DNA of 64,000 nt from Brassica napus (lineage: Eukaryota; Streptophyta; Magnoliopsida; Brassicales; Brassicaceae): assembly GCF_020379485.1 (NCBI RefSeq), contig NC_063436.1:26162423-26226422 (forward strand). Reading direction: 5' to 3'. Made by a program: the position numbers and the translations under genes. Shown piece after piece: positions 1-12,448 of this stretch. Under the pieces are notes generated by a model, which did not search any database, was not told the origin of the DNA, and worked only from the letters and a program-made list of their open reading frames with translations. The stretch's first letter is position 1. Each line of letters opens with the position of its first letter.

Positions 1-2880
1 ATGAACAAGGGTGAGTTATGATGACTTAAGAAACTTATACTGTACACATATCACATGTGATGTGAATACATAATTATGCACATCATCAGGAAGTGGAAGT
101 GGTTGAAAGAAAGAGCCTTTTGGGTTATATAAAATACAAGGGTATATATTCCTTATGGTTCTTTAAATATAATCAAAAGGAAACAAGTGAGTAAGCAGGT
201 GATGAGGTTCCACTAAACAAGATGAATAGAAACTTTATAATGCTTAAGGATTATATTCAAGTGTCTCTATAACATGGGACCTATATAATTATAACCTATC
301 ATTTCATTTCCTGCTGACTCATTTTGGTTATTAGATTATTTGAAACTTCATAAGCAACAATCATAGGTTTTCTATATCAAAATCCAGAATTTGTAGTGAC
401 TAAGTCTATGCAATCAGTAAGAATCGATCACCAAGTGTGATTGGATATTTCTAGATATTTTTAGAGTAAATAGGAGAAAAATAAATAGGTGGAAAAGAGA
501 AGAAAAATAAGGGTGTGACTGAAAGGTCAAGTTAGAGTAAATATCTGAGAGTAAAATATTTTTCAGCTGTGTTACGCTTTTCTATAGCCAGTCAGGTGAA
601 AAGTGAAAGAAAATGTTTTACTCTCGGTTGCGCTAAAGTTGTTTGTCTTTTAGGAGGGTCTATTGGAAATAGAATTTGTGTGGAGTTTAAAAATTTTAAG
701 AGTTAATAGATTTTTAAAAGTTAAGTAGATTTGATGAATTCTTACCCAATGTATTGTATAAATTGTCATTGATTATTATAGATTTTCATATATATTTTTC
801 TTTCCAAACTTTATCTTTCTATTATTATTATTTTTTAAATTCTTTCATAAAATAGAACTATTTGAAAATTAAATAAAATTTTTGGTTTTTTAATATTTTG
901 ACATCTTGATTTGTCTTGTTTGATTTTTGTTTTTAAGTTCTTAAGATCAACCTTTGAATTTTCTCATGATTTTATTTTAATATCAAATAGTTATATTTCA
1001 TGAAAGATTTTTTTTAAAAAAATGTTATTATTAATAATTTATTTTATCTTTAGTTTTTTTTTACAATTATCTTTCACTTGACAATAAAAATGTAAAAAAA
1101 TCTTGTTGTGTTTGTGTATTTGTGTTTTTATGTTTTAATATATTTACCATGTGAAATCCAGCGCAACAACTTTTTGTTATTATTTACTCTAATTTACATT
1201 TTTCTTTTTTACTCTGTTACTCCATTTTACTCCGTCTTTTTTACTTCATTGAGTTACCAATCACAACCTAAAAGTGAGAAAGAGAAGAAATTGGAGTAAA
1301 TATGTTTACTCTTATATGTGAGAGAGTAAAGTTGTAAGTACATTTTACTCTATCTGAATAGTAACTAGAGGAAAAGATATAAATACTGTTTTTACTTGAT
1401 TGGCAAACTTGTAGAGTAATTAGGAGTAAAATGTTTTCCACCTAATTTTTTTTACTCTATAAGTGCTTTACAGTCATAACCTAAAACCACAGTAGTACAA
1501 TCACTTTGTTACTTTTTTTTGGAGAACTAATTTGTTACAAACCACAGTAGTAAAATCACTTTGTTACTATGTACATTTTTTTGTCACTTTGTTTCTATGT
1601 ATTCTTCTTTTTACTTTCGGAAAGTGGTGATTACTTAAATTAAAAGTCTCTTCACTTGGATTAGGACAAGATTCTGTACCCAAATCTAAGAATTTTCAGT
1701 TACTTATTAAAAAAAAAACAATAAGATTCGAAACAAGTCGACAACCTACCAATATTTGTAGATTACCAAGATTATATGATTTTAACTTTAGCAAGAATAT
1801 CATGTAACCTTTTCACATTTCATCCAAAAGAACAGGATGTCCTAGTGAACTAAAACATAAATCAACAGTAAATACCTGTTAATTTCATGGAAAACAGATA
1901 ATAATGTGATTATACTTTTGGAACAATACCTGCAAAAGCAGAAGAGTTTTTTTTTATATCATTTTAATGACTTTTAATGACTTACACATAAACTTTGGTC
2001 GCTTTTTCCCCTTTTTCTTTAGTGATAGACAGCTTGTTGTTTTTTCACGTTGTTTATGGACAACTTGACCCTTTTCTCACTTGCATGTTTTATTAGGGCA
2101 TTTATTTTGCCCTATATTGTTCACATGTTTTATCGAATTAGCTAAAAGCCTAAAACTTCTCATATCATTCAAATATAATATCTGGTGTGGAAAAAAAATA
2201 TCTAAGCACACAGAGACTAAGATAAGCTTACTATGGATATAATCATAAGAATTTCTTTAATCTCGCTAGATTACATGGACAAAACTATACATATTTTTTG
2301 TAATATTGGTGGTAGTGGATCCTGAGGGGTGACCTCCCTCTCTCATAGTGGGAATTCTGAAAAAGGTATCACTAACTTAGATTCTAAATAGATGAGTTAA
2401 GGGATTATAAAATTACTTTATTAAACTTTTTCTAAAATACAAAATATATATTAAAAACAACTGAACTTTTCAAATGGTTGTAAAGATATTGGTAGGAGCA
2501 GACACAGGCTGGCTTTTAAGGTTACAGTTGTGTTCTTGTTTACGATTGCTAGCTAAAGCACTCTAGTCTTCTATTTCACTAAAATACAAGTTATTTATAA
2601 AGAGCAACAAACTTTGGTCTCTACTCTAATTTGGATTAGATCAGTATCACACATATTATTACACCCTAAGTATTCATAAGAACTACATAAATTTAATCCT
2701 ATTTGTTTGTATTTTACAGAATTTTCTCCAGATTTGTACACAAAAATAGGCCTGCTAAGCAAATTCAAACAATTCGAAGAAATTCCTAGTCACTAAATAT
2801 TCAACTTCTGACTGACAATCAATAGTTTGTTAAGTTTACCATTTTATGTGAAAATTTGATGTTGATGGTTGCTTAAATTC
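1..2880. other. AT-rich intergenic DNA, possible old transposon
   Basis: I see no convincing gene here. The stretch 440-1490 carries repeated gagtaaa motifs. A segment near 465-500 containing taggtggaaaa matches, inverted, a segment near 1425-1460, so an old terminal-inverted-repeat element of about 1 kb is possible; I could not define target-site duplications. The remainder is AT-rich sequence without long open frames. The small open frame at 1108-1299 is hydrophobic, low in complexity and has no family signal. Confidence 0.4.
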
Positions 2881-3317
2881 GAGGTCGGAATTTGGAGGTT
2901 GGTGCAGATGTGTCTTCGAGCCATCATTTGCGCCAGCAAATTAGCTTTCACGCACCATAAACTGTAACTCTAGAATAATAAATGAAAAGCTGGTCTGTAC
3001 GACCTCTAAAGAACCTGTGATGGCTGTGTCAATGACATTTTCTGATCTCTGGATGCTGTTATCGAACAAACATAAGCCAATGGATGTGATTAATATATGC
3101 TTCTAGGTGGAGCCAAGTCAAATTGATAAGTCGGTTTGATATATAATTTTTAACCAAAAGAGATATAACTTCTGATCAAGAGATGAGGCAGTAACTCAAT
3201 GACTTACAGACAGTTGTATATCAGCCTTTAAATACATTGTACTTTAGATTCTATCAAGCTTTTCTGTGTACACCAATACAATTCCGTATACCCACCTATT
3301 GATGAAACAGACTTCAT

Positions 3318-5235
3318 TCAGTGACTTTTGCTGGTATAAGATTCTGATGATGCTTTTGTTGAGGACAATGACATTTGCGGCTTCTTATCAGAACATGTTC
3401 CCTGCCATGGTCGGTCTCTGAAGAATGAAAAGTATCTAACTAACTGCAAAGAGAAAATAGGGTTTCAACGTTTGTTTTCCAGAGAGGTCTCTACATCAAT
3501 AGTATAAAGAAGATATATACTGAGAACACTGAATCACAGTCAAATAAAAGCGTATTTGTTAACTCTCCACACGGCTTTTTCTGCACGTAAATGTTAAATA
3601 TAATAGACCAAACGGTGGGCTGAAGAGGAGATATAAATAAATATAATACAGCCTAATGAATAATTTAATTGACCCGTTCTGTGATGAGAATGGGCTAAGT
3701 CAAGGCTAAATATGATGTAAGGGCATCCCCATTGAGAGTTTAATGGGGGAGTTCACACGGTTTTCGAAAAAAAAATATTAAAATAAGTAAAAGAGGTGAA
3801 CCTGTCTCTTGCAAGTTCACTGCACTGAATCCGGATCAACATTGTAGCGCGGGTCCCACAGTGCGTGGCGGCTCGCGATTGGTCCGATTAATTTTTTTTT
3901 TTTTTTTAAACAAAATTCAAACAGAAAAAAAAAATAATAAAAAAATACTTTGTGAACCCCTCCCATGGGGTTCACTGATGTACATGGCCTAATGGTTTGC
4001 ACGAAATGTAAACTAGCAAGGTAGAGCTACAAAGTGACTATTATGTAAAACAATTGGCTGGAGTTCCATTTTTTTGTGGAAGTAGGTATAGTAATCATAA
4101 CGATCCATCTGTATGACTAACGATTCATAGATGCATTTTAAGTACTCAGTAGCAAGTAGTCTAATTACTAACGGTTGCAAAGTGAACCAATCTCACAGTG
4201 TGCTATATTATGTATGAGGCCAAAATATTCTGGACTAGTTAAAAAAGTTTCAGCCACAAGTGGAAGATACAGCCTTGTGTAAGTCACTATCTCAAAGGAT
4301 AAATGCAGAAACAAATTAAAAAAGGGGGATAAGGAAGCATGCGCACAAGATAAGAGCAATTCTTTCTTTTTGAGTACTGAATTCTTTCTTAAAGAGATGC
4401 TCCGTACACTTGAGAGCAATTCTTTCTTTTTGAGTACTGAATTTGTAGAAAAGGACACACATGAGAAGCCCTGAAGTGCTCGCTTTATCACTTTTCACAT
4501 AGCCAATACAATAATAACTACTCAAGAATTCTTCATAGCACGTTCGAGATAAGAAGAGACAAATAGTTATAGTTTTCACCAAACCAATGGCATTACAAAC
4601 TCAATTCATCTAACCTCCAATCATTTTTTCTGAGTTGGACTCGGACTTTATGCCGGAAATGTATTCACCAAGATAAGACTAGACTAGATAAGTTAAAAAA
4701 AATAAGATAATAATAGATAGACCCCTCTTTTGCTACAAACAAAATGCAAAGATCAATAATAGCATAGAAATGGTGATGAATCAATTAGATTGTACAGAAA
4801 AACTCAAGTCTATTCATTTTTCAGGATCCATATCACAAGCTCCATATATATATATATATATATATGCTTTAAAGTCAGATTCAATGCGCACAAGCTCACA
4901 TGTAACTATGAATCACTTATTGTTTTTTTACCTAACCATTTGAAAACCAGTTCGGGATAAATCTCTAGGAGATTTCATTCAGAGATATAAGCACACAATA
5001 AAATCCCACAAAGCTGTGACAAAAAAAAAAAAAAAAAATCCCACAAAGATCTCTAGCTAGTTCTACTGAAAGCGCGTGCCTCATCTAATATCTTCTTCTT
5101 CGGAAACAAGCTGAAGAATGAGATTTTTTTTTTGTAACTGAAATATGATTGTTCCGTCATTTCTTTATATCTTCGGAAACACTGCGAATCAATGTCACAA
5201 CAAGTGGAAGACCACCTTCTCTTCTTCTCCGCCAT
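3318..5235 (-). CDS. possible unidentified multi-exon gene (minus strand)
   Basis: I do not recognise the protein, but several minus-strand segments behave like exons. The segment 3318-3443 begins directly after a TTTGCAG acceptor and stays open for 41 codons to a TGA; it contains RDRPWQGTC followed by a serine-rich tail. The segment 3521-3580 follows a GTGCAG acceptor, is open for exactly 20 codons, and ends at a GTATAT donor in the same phase. A third open segment, 4615-4678, has a GTTAG donor. An ATG at 5233-5235 opens a 60-codon lysine-rich frame (MAEKKRRWSST), and TGGGCC motifs lie just upstream. A Tourist-like MITE (3721-3989) would sit in an intron, and a tandem 60-bp-spaced repeat near 4353-4444 may have damaged an exon. 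I cannot join all the exons, so this may be a decaying gene. Confidence 0.33.
3721..3989. mobile_element. Tourist-like MITE (PIF/Harbinger type), copy 1
   Basis: A 269-bp non-coding element flanked by TAA on both sides (3718-3720 and 3990-3992), a typical PIF/Harbinger target duplication. The ends are imperfect inverted repeats (gggcatcccc at the left, ggcc-type at the right). The interior has a T-run, the motif gcgggtcccac and the terminal phrase ggggttcactgatg. The same interior recurs in opposite orientation in the element at 17344-17591, so the two copies belong to one family. Confidence 0.8.
4353..4444. repeat. short tandem duplication
   Basis: A segment of about 31 bp beginning gagcaattctttctttttga occurs twice, about 60 bp apart. 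On the minus strand it duplicates a lysine-rich open stretch within the possible gene at 3318-5235. Confidence 0.7.
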
Positions 5236-5239
5236 TATT

Positions 5240-5723
5240 TCTTCTTTCCGCGTCCCTTAAGTTAGATAAGAACCGAAAAAGGTGGTCATTTTGAAATTTC
5301 GAAAATGGGCCGCCAAAACTTCAGTTCGGATTGATGATGGCCCAAGAAGAAGACTGATGGACAAAAATACATCTTTTTCACAAGTATTATCAAGACGAGC
5401 ATCAATGAATTGTGCTCTAATCAGGTGAAATGTTGAGGTCTTTTGTGAATTTACTATTCACTCAGTTTCAATTAAATATTTTTTAGCCAAAAAATTGTTT
5501 CATCTTTAAAATATATTATTTTCAATGCAATAAGTATTTTTTTAGAAATTTGTTCCAATATATATATAAGAGAATTAAATAACATGCATTTATTACAAAA
5601 TACTACACATTAGGAGAAATTTCATTTTTATTTTATATTTTATAGAAAGTATAGAAATATATTATAAATGGTCCGTTTATTGTAATACGACGATGCAATC
5701 ATGTCAGAATATGTGCTTGATTT
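5240..5723. other. AT-rich intergenic DNA
   Basis: Apart from the TGGGCC motifs near 5306-5344 I see nothing definable between the minus-strand ATG and the hAT element. Confidence 0.5.
5306..5344 (-). promoter_or_regulatory. candidate promoter with two TGGGCC (site II-like) motifs
   Basis: TGGGCC on the + strand at 5306-5311 and its complement at 5339-5344 lie 70-110 bp upstream of the minus-strand ATG at 5233-5235. Site II elements of this form are common in plant promoters of growth and housekeeping genes. The assignment is an inference from motif and position only. Confidence 0.3.
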
Positions 5724-5731
5724 GTTAACAC

Positions 5732-6618
5732 TAGGAGTGCACAAAAACCCCGAATCGAACCGAGTCAAACCGAACCAACCAAATCGAAACCGATTCAAAC
5801 TGAACCGAAGTCTATTTCAAACCATACAGTTGAATATTTCTCCAACCCGAATGGTTCGGTTCGGTTTAAAACCGAACCAAAATGAGAAACTGGAGTGTTT
5901 TTGTAATTATTTAAATTAAAAATATTAGTAATATCAATATACTAAAATTCTAATACCAAACCACGTATCTTCCACTTTTCATTCATTAACATATATTCTT
6001 CTAACCGAATATTTAATCATTAAAATATTTGATTTAAAAGAAATAGAAAAATCGGTATTTTCATATTCTTATATATGTAAACGTGGATGTTAAATTTAAA
6101 CCTAAAACCTAAAAAAAAATTTATCAAAAAACAAAAGTTTTTCTCCACAGCGTCACATGGAAGATGATTCATTGTAGCATTTAAATAATAATATAACAGA
6201 CATTGATGATTCATTGCATGCTTTTTAGTGATGTTGGTTTTTTTATAGTAAACTTTCATTTGTTTTCGTTCTTATATACTTTTTTGTGACTTTTAAAGGT
6301 TTTTATTTCAGTTTTATATTGAATTTAGTTTACATAGTTTATGTTTAGATAATTTATGTTTTAAAATATAATTTCTCTTAAAAAATTAAACTAAGAAAAA
6401 CCTAATTAAACTGATCCAAATTAAATATAAACCCAACCAAACCAAATACAAATCGAACCAAATATAAACCAATCCGAACACAAACCGAACTAACTATGGT
6501 GTATTTTAGTTGAAAAAATACTAGAACCGAACTAACTATGGAGTATTTTAGTTGAAAAAAATACTAGAACCGAACTAACCAAACCGAACCGAGAAAATAA
6601 ACGAAGTGTCTACCCCTA
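5732..6618. mobile_element. non-autonomous hAT-like element
   Basis: An 887-bp element whose ends read TAGGAGTGCAC and, in reverse complement, TAGGGGTAGACAC. It is flanked by 8-bp near-identical duplications, gttaacac (5724-5731) and gttatcac (6619-6626), differing at one base. TAGGGGTG ends with 8-bp duplications are typical of the hAT superfamily. The subterminal regions are rich in repeats of the form aaccgaacc, including a short tandem duplication near 6486-6575. No transposase is visible; the small open frames inside are chance. Confidence 0.75.
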
Positions 6619-6626
6619 GTTATCAC

Positions 6627-9600
6627 ACTTCTTATTTAACGTTTAATAAAAGTCTCTCAGTCATGTAAATACTCGCTAAAAGTTTTAATTGATTTTACTC
6701 CAAATTGCCGATAGCTTGGTCAGTTTCTTCAGGTAATTTGCTATTGCTATTGACGGATACCAGTTGACCCCGTTATCTTGGAAATGTAGGCTAAGTTGAC
6801 ATTTTATAGATTTATCATTTAAGTTTTGGGTCAACTATATCATTTAATATGGGTTTACCTCTTCTCCTTCTTTCAATATTTTAATTTTATTTAATTATAT
6901 ATTCATGTTTGACCAAAAAATTATATATTCATGCTATTTAGTTGTTCATTTTCATTAATAGGCTGACGAATATTCACAGATGTGATTCACATAATTATGG
7001 TTCTTGCGGTGTCCATAGCTCTTCTTGGACAATTTCCACATGAATCACTAATTTCTTACTTAGAAAATGTGATGTCTGTTTTTTTACAACATGAATCATA
7101 TTATTTTAATTCCATATGATATCATCAAAGCTTGGTAGTGTTGTAATAAAAAAATCGTTTTAAAAGAAGTGTAATTAAGTGTATACAGTATATTGCTCTT
7201 TGACGTCGTCAAAACACTGAATAAAGTAATTACACTGGCAACAAAACAACAAATTATCTCACTGTACCTTTTGTAATTAATATATAGCCGACCATCCATA
7301 ATGATTATTCTTAAAATGTTAATTCTTATTTAAGTGACACCACTGTTTGTTGTTTATACGGTTTAGTTGGACTGCACAAAGAAAGTCTAGCTAGTTGAAC
7401 TAATATACTTTCCCTCTATATTTGAATGATTAAGGTTTCTCACATATATTAAAAATTTACATTTTTATTATTATTTTTTGGTCTTATCAATAATGTTCTA
7501 CCACTTATAATTTTACATTTTAATTTATTTTTATTTTAAAAGACAAATGCATTAGTTATATTGTTAAACATTAATCTTTTGTATACAAAAAAAACTGTTA
7601 GAACATTAGTTATTTATATACGGAAGGATTATATGGGAATTGAAAATGTTTCAGGGAAATTGTTAATCTATAAGTCATGCAATGGAATCAAACCCCCCTT
7701 TTTTTTTTGAAAAAGAGGAATCAAACTTTTTCGTTTTAAAGTAGTCGGTTAGTCCATCAAATACCGCAAATTTAGTTAGGTCAATCTAAATTCACATGTC
7801 TTGTATAACCATTTATTATACGAGTTAGTTTGAGGGCGTACATGTACATGTTGATGTAAAATCGGCATAAATATCATGTTCTGGCAATAGTGAAAGCTGA
7901 GAAGAATGTTGAACGGAAATCAAGGAGGATCTAGGGTTAAATGTCTTATAAGATCCAGCATTTCATGTAAAATCAGCATAAATATTATGATACAACAATA
8001 GTGTATATTATTTATTGTGTACTGTTTTTGGACTTGGTGTGTTCAAATTTAAGTCGTGGGTTGATTGAGTGGCGTTGGGCTCTCTATACATACAGTTTTA
8101 GGCTTTAGCCACCAAAACCTGTCTATAACCCTGATATGTGTTTATAGTCGGACGACTTAGACCCCAGTCGGCAAGTTTGTGACCTTCTTTTATGAGTTAT
8201 CCATTCAAAGACTCTGCATATGTCATACTTTTTGAAAGAAATCGAGACAATAATTAGCGGATCATGCGATGGATCTCACATAACTTCCCGACCACTATTT
8301 TTGGATAACTTATAAACGCCAAAGAGAATGGTGAGGGTGACATTACTATTCTAAAATAATTTAATTAAAATTTAAACTGGACTAAAAATATAACTTATTC
8401 CACGACTAAAAGTAAGTAGATAGTGGGTTTTCCTTACATTTCTTAATCATTTCCATGGTTAAGAGAAATGATTTCCTTAATCATAGAATACAAATGATCG
8501 AAAGTAGAATCCGTATCAAGATTTTGCCTTTATTTTTTTCGTTGGCTATTAATACTAGTAGAGGATTAATGATACTATTTCATGTTCTTTATAGATTTTG
8601 GAGTTTCCTCTTCGTTTTTATTGGTTGCGTATGTTATCTTTTCAATACATTTAATGTTTTCTGCTTTTTTATTCTCACCCTTGGTCATTAAAAAACCCCA
8701 AGAAACAGGACCAAGAGGGGTAATAAAACATAAGTCAACGTATAACAATTTGAGGAAGTGTACCCGTGTTTAATTATATGATGCTACTTAAACAAATGTT
8801 AATAAGAAATAATTTTAACACATAAAATAATTTTCTAAAATTTTAGAAAAACTAATCCTAGACGAAAAACAATTCTTATCACAATCATCAACTGCGAGAT
8901 GATAATATATATATAAACAGAAGAAAAACAACTCCTACTTCGAATCAACCAAAACGATATATATCATAATGTCATTGACTGTTATGTTTTTCCATATCAA
9001 TACACCAGTTTCTCTGCAAATTTATTGGTTGCATGTGGTCAACTAAATTTGCAGCCAATTTTATAATAAGTATATTGTATTTATAAATTAAATTTGCAGC
9101 TGAGGCAACGTTTGTTTATGTTTTATTTTGTTTTCTAGTGTAGTTTTCTTTGTTTGTAAGCAAACTATTGATGTGCAATGTTAGTTTAGTCAGCTGTTGT
9201 ATCAATAAACACTAGTTACATCCCATATACGAGATTCTATATCAACTCTGTAATTTCCTTTTGGCTTTTTTTTTGTCAAACCACCTTGGCATTCTTATCA
9301 AGTTGAACATTTCTTAATATTCCTAAAAATTATTATTTTAATTACAAGTGACAAAATGTTCCACACCTGTTCCCTAATCATTTATACATAGGATTTTTAT
9401 AATTTGTGGCAACTATTTTTTTATAACAAAGCTTTTGACTCATAATGTGTTTCTCAAAGTATATAGCTATCAAGAAGTATCACCATATTGATTTATATGG
9501 TTTTTGACATTTCTCTAAACAACCGTATGCAAGTTCTAGGTTTTGATACAAACAACACGATATCACTAATTAGCGCAAGTTGATGAGATTTAAAAATATA

Positions 9601-10148
9601 AATTAACTCATCAATCAAATAAAAGACAAAACAAACGTGTAAAAAAGGAGAAAATAAATAATCAAATAACTAGTGAATCGCACTAATTCCAAAAGAATGA
9701 CGTGCGCCTATGATTTGTTTTCTCCACTTCTCAACTCCCATTAGCATTCTCGAAAAGGCATTACGTAATAATTCTATTTTGCACCTATTAGTTTATTTTA
9801 ATAGTAAACATCTTAAACTTTTACAAATTTTCAAGGCAACTGATTGGTGCATGTGTGCTGAACGTGTCGTAAAATGCACCCGTCAGACTTGACAAAGGAC
9901 AATGCCTACACGAGCTAATTTTTGTTTGATGTAGTGAATAATAAATAGCTCGGTTGTTTGCTGTTGAAAATTTATAGTTTATCATACATAAAATCTTTAT
10001 GGTAATAATATCGACTAATAATATTAACGATGATGTGATAAAATTAACTTGTTTGACATTCGTTTTGTCGGACGTACCAAAATCCAACCGAATAATTTTA
10101 TAGGAACTAGCGATCAGTGATAGGTAAACCCGATTGTTCTATGTACAA
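6627..10148. other. AT-rich intergenic DNA
   Basis: No gene is supported. A short near-direct repeat (atgtaaaatc-rgcataaata) occurs near 7853 and 7965. Open frames at 8455-8773 and 9710-10087 have no family features and AT-driven composition. Confidence 0.45.
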
Positions 10149-10458
10149 GCATCTCTAATAGAACTCTAGTTTTTCCTTTGTAATTTACACAAAAATAAAA
10201 TAACTCTATTATAGTATAACTTTTGCTCTAATGGTATTACTCTATAATAGCGTTAATCTATTATAGAGTAAAATATAGATAAATGTCATATTTTAATCTA
10301 TATTTGGAGTGAAAAAATGACATTCATCTATATTTCACTCTATAATAGAATAACTTTATTATAGAGTAATACCATTAGAGCAAAAGTTACACTATAATAG
10401 AATTACTCTATTTTTATGTAAATTATAGAGGAAAAAATAGAGTACCCTTGGAGATGGT
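10149..10458. mobile_element. palindromic foldback MITE
   Basis: A stretch of about 310 bp that is almost entirely self-complementary. The left part (catctctaatagaactct, then blocks such as ctctattatagt) is mirrored by the right part ending in ccttggagatgg. Blocks such as gctctaatggtattactcta appear in both arms in opposite orientation. The transcript would fold into one long hairpin. I could not settle the target duplication. The family resembles the element at 37182-37482. Confidence 0.65.
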
Positions 10459-11387
10459 GACCTATGCCATCCAACCACATTAGAAGTTAATAATTTTGAA
10501 TTGAAGAAAAATCAACAAAACAATTCTTCGTTCAGTGAAACCGCTAAAGTGGTTACTTATTTGATTTTAGCTATATAATTACGAGTTTGTTATACATAAA
10601 TTAATAAAAAAAAGAATGTTCAAATTTTGTTTGATCATTAAGATGTTTTAAAATTGTTATTTGCATTAGTTTAATTAGATTTAAAAATAATCAATAAAAA
10701 ATATCAGAATCATAAAACGTCGAATCTATAACCATAATTAATTTAAAAAGGATAGAAAATTTAGTTACAAGTGAAAAATACAAATTACCTGAATAATTAT
10801 TGATCTTTTGTTGTCACAATAATTTTTTTGTCAAATGTCTCTTTTTGTTCTCAACATGTATAGGAAAGATCTTTTATTAATCTTTTGTTGTCACAATAAT
10901 TTAATTTGAACCTCCGACGCTTGTGGTAAATGGTTCATAGTTGTGAGTATTGTTATTTGGGTTCGAGTCCGGCCATCCGGAATTCTTCAAGTGGTAAAAA
11001 AACATGAATTTTGTGAGTTTCGTGGTAATTAGTTTTTGGAATTCGAAAGTTTTTGTGATCACATCACGATTATAAAAATAAAATATATAGGAAAAATTAT
11101 TTAAGCGAATAAAATCTCGAGGAATATTGAAAATATATAACATTATTACTTCTATTAGTTTAATCATAACTAAAAATAATCAATGAAAAAAATATTAGAA
11201 TCATAAAATGACTAATATATAACCATAATTAATTTTAAAATAGAGAAATTCTTTTGGTTAGTCATTTTAAGTTTATTTTCACAAAAATAGTCTATCAATG
11301 AAGAAAATGACCAAAATATGTTTTATTAAATGGTAAAATATACATTTATACCCGTTAGGTTAACTAGTTTTGACTTAAAGTTTAGAG
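10459..11387. other. intergenic DNA with a possible SINE remnant and a dispersed direct repeat
   Basis: The stretch 10902-10990 contains a tRNA-type B-box-like motif (gggttcgagtcc near 10959) with a plausible A-box-like motif upstream, suggesting a SINE remnant. Segments near 10683-10760 and 11169-11245 (caat-aaaaaatat-agaatcataaaa, then ataaccataattaattt) are about 486 bp apart and match, so the region between them may be part of a duplicated or inserted unit. Confidence 0.35.
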
Positions 11388-11390
11388 TTA

Positions 11391-12008
11391 GGGGGCGACT
11401 GGTTTTCCCGCTACCACCCGCAATCGCAGCTTTTGCGGTTGGTAGCGGTTGTCGGCGGTTTGCAACAATCACTCAAATCGCTTTAAACCGTTTCAAACAG
11501 CTCCAAATCTCATAAATTCAAAAGCTGGCTCCAGCTAGCGTTTGCGTTTGCGGGCGGTTGCGGGAGAGTAAATTTTTTTTCTTTTTTTTAAAACAATATG
11601 TATACAAAAGTAAAAATATTTAATAAAAAATTTAAAATAGAAATTATTAAAATATTAATATATATCTATTATATTTTAATTAATATTATAAAATTTTATA
11701 ATAAAAACAATTTCAATAAATTTTCAAAAATTAAAATTATAACTTTCTAAATATAAATTTTATATTTATTATAATTTTATGATTTTTGTTATATTTATAA
11801 TTTTATTAATTATAAATATTGTTAATTTATTATTTGACTGTTACTGCATTTGGTAGTTAACCAGTCATAAGTCATCCGCAAACGCACCAATTTTTAACCA
11901 CAGTACCAATCGTACAAATTTCTTAAAACCGCTAAAAACCGCAACCGCCCGCATCCACAAACTCCCGCAACCGCAACCGCAACCGCTGCGTCTGAACCAG
12001 TCAGGCCC
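11391..12008. mobile_element. PIF/Harbinger-like MITE with GC-rich ends
   Basis: A 618-bp element with TTA on both sides (11388-11390 and 12009-12011). The ends are inverted repeats: GGGGGCGACTGGTT at the left, and GGGCCTGACTGGTT as the reverse complement of the right. Both subterminal regions are GC-rich and carry many copies of gcggtt/aaccgc, while the core is very AT-rich. No coding capacity is present. It lies about 440 bp upstream of the NLP7 start codon, in the promoter region. Confidence 0.7.
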
Positions 12009-12448
12009 TTAATGGGTGAATTTTGAAGATGAGTTTCAAATTTCAAAACAATAAAAAATAAATATTAAAATTTTCAAAACAAAAAGAGATTATTATGGTC
12101 ATTTTATTTTTTGAGAATTATTTTTGTGATAAAAACTTAAAAATAGCTATCTAGCATAATTATCCTTTAAAATATTAGAATCATAAAAATATTAGAATCA
12201 TAAAAAAAAGAGTATTTTATATGAAAGGTGGGGGAGAGGAGACAGTTGTATTGTGAAGTAGAGAATCGGTTCCAATATATTATCCGAAATGATTTTGTAT
12301 TTTGTTTGATTCTGCAACATATTTTTTGGAATCACACACTCTGCAAATCTGACTTTTCTTGTTCTCTTTCTCTATCCCCTAATCTAAAAGTTATCAACGA
12401 AGAAGAGAACTTGCACACGAAAAACTTCCCCGGGAATATTCCAGAAAA

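Noticed and set aside
1..10. ATG at the window edge followed by a GTGAGT donor-like sequence
   Set aside because: Only three codons precede the donor and no downstream exon was found, so an edge exon cannot be supported.
2960..3105. Minus-strand open stretch after a CACCTAG acceptor, about 48 codons
   Set aside because: It lies beyond the stop codon of the putative upstream gene, has no donor partner that I could match in phase, and the opposite strand is equally open.
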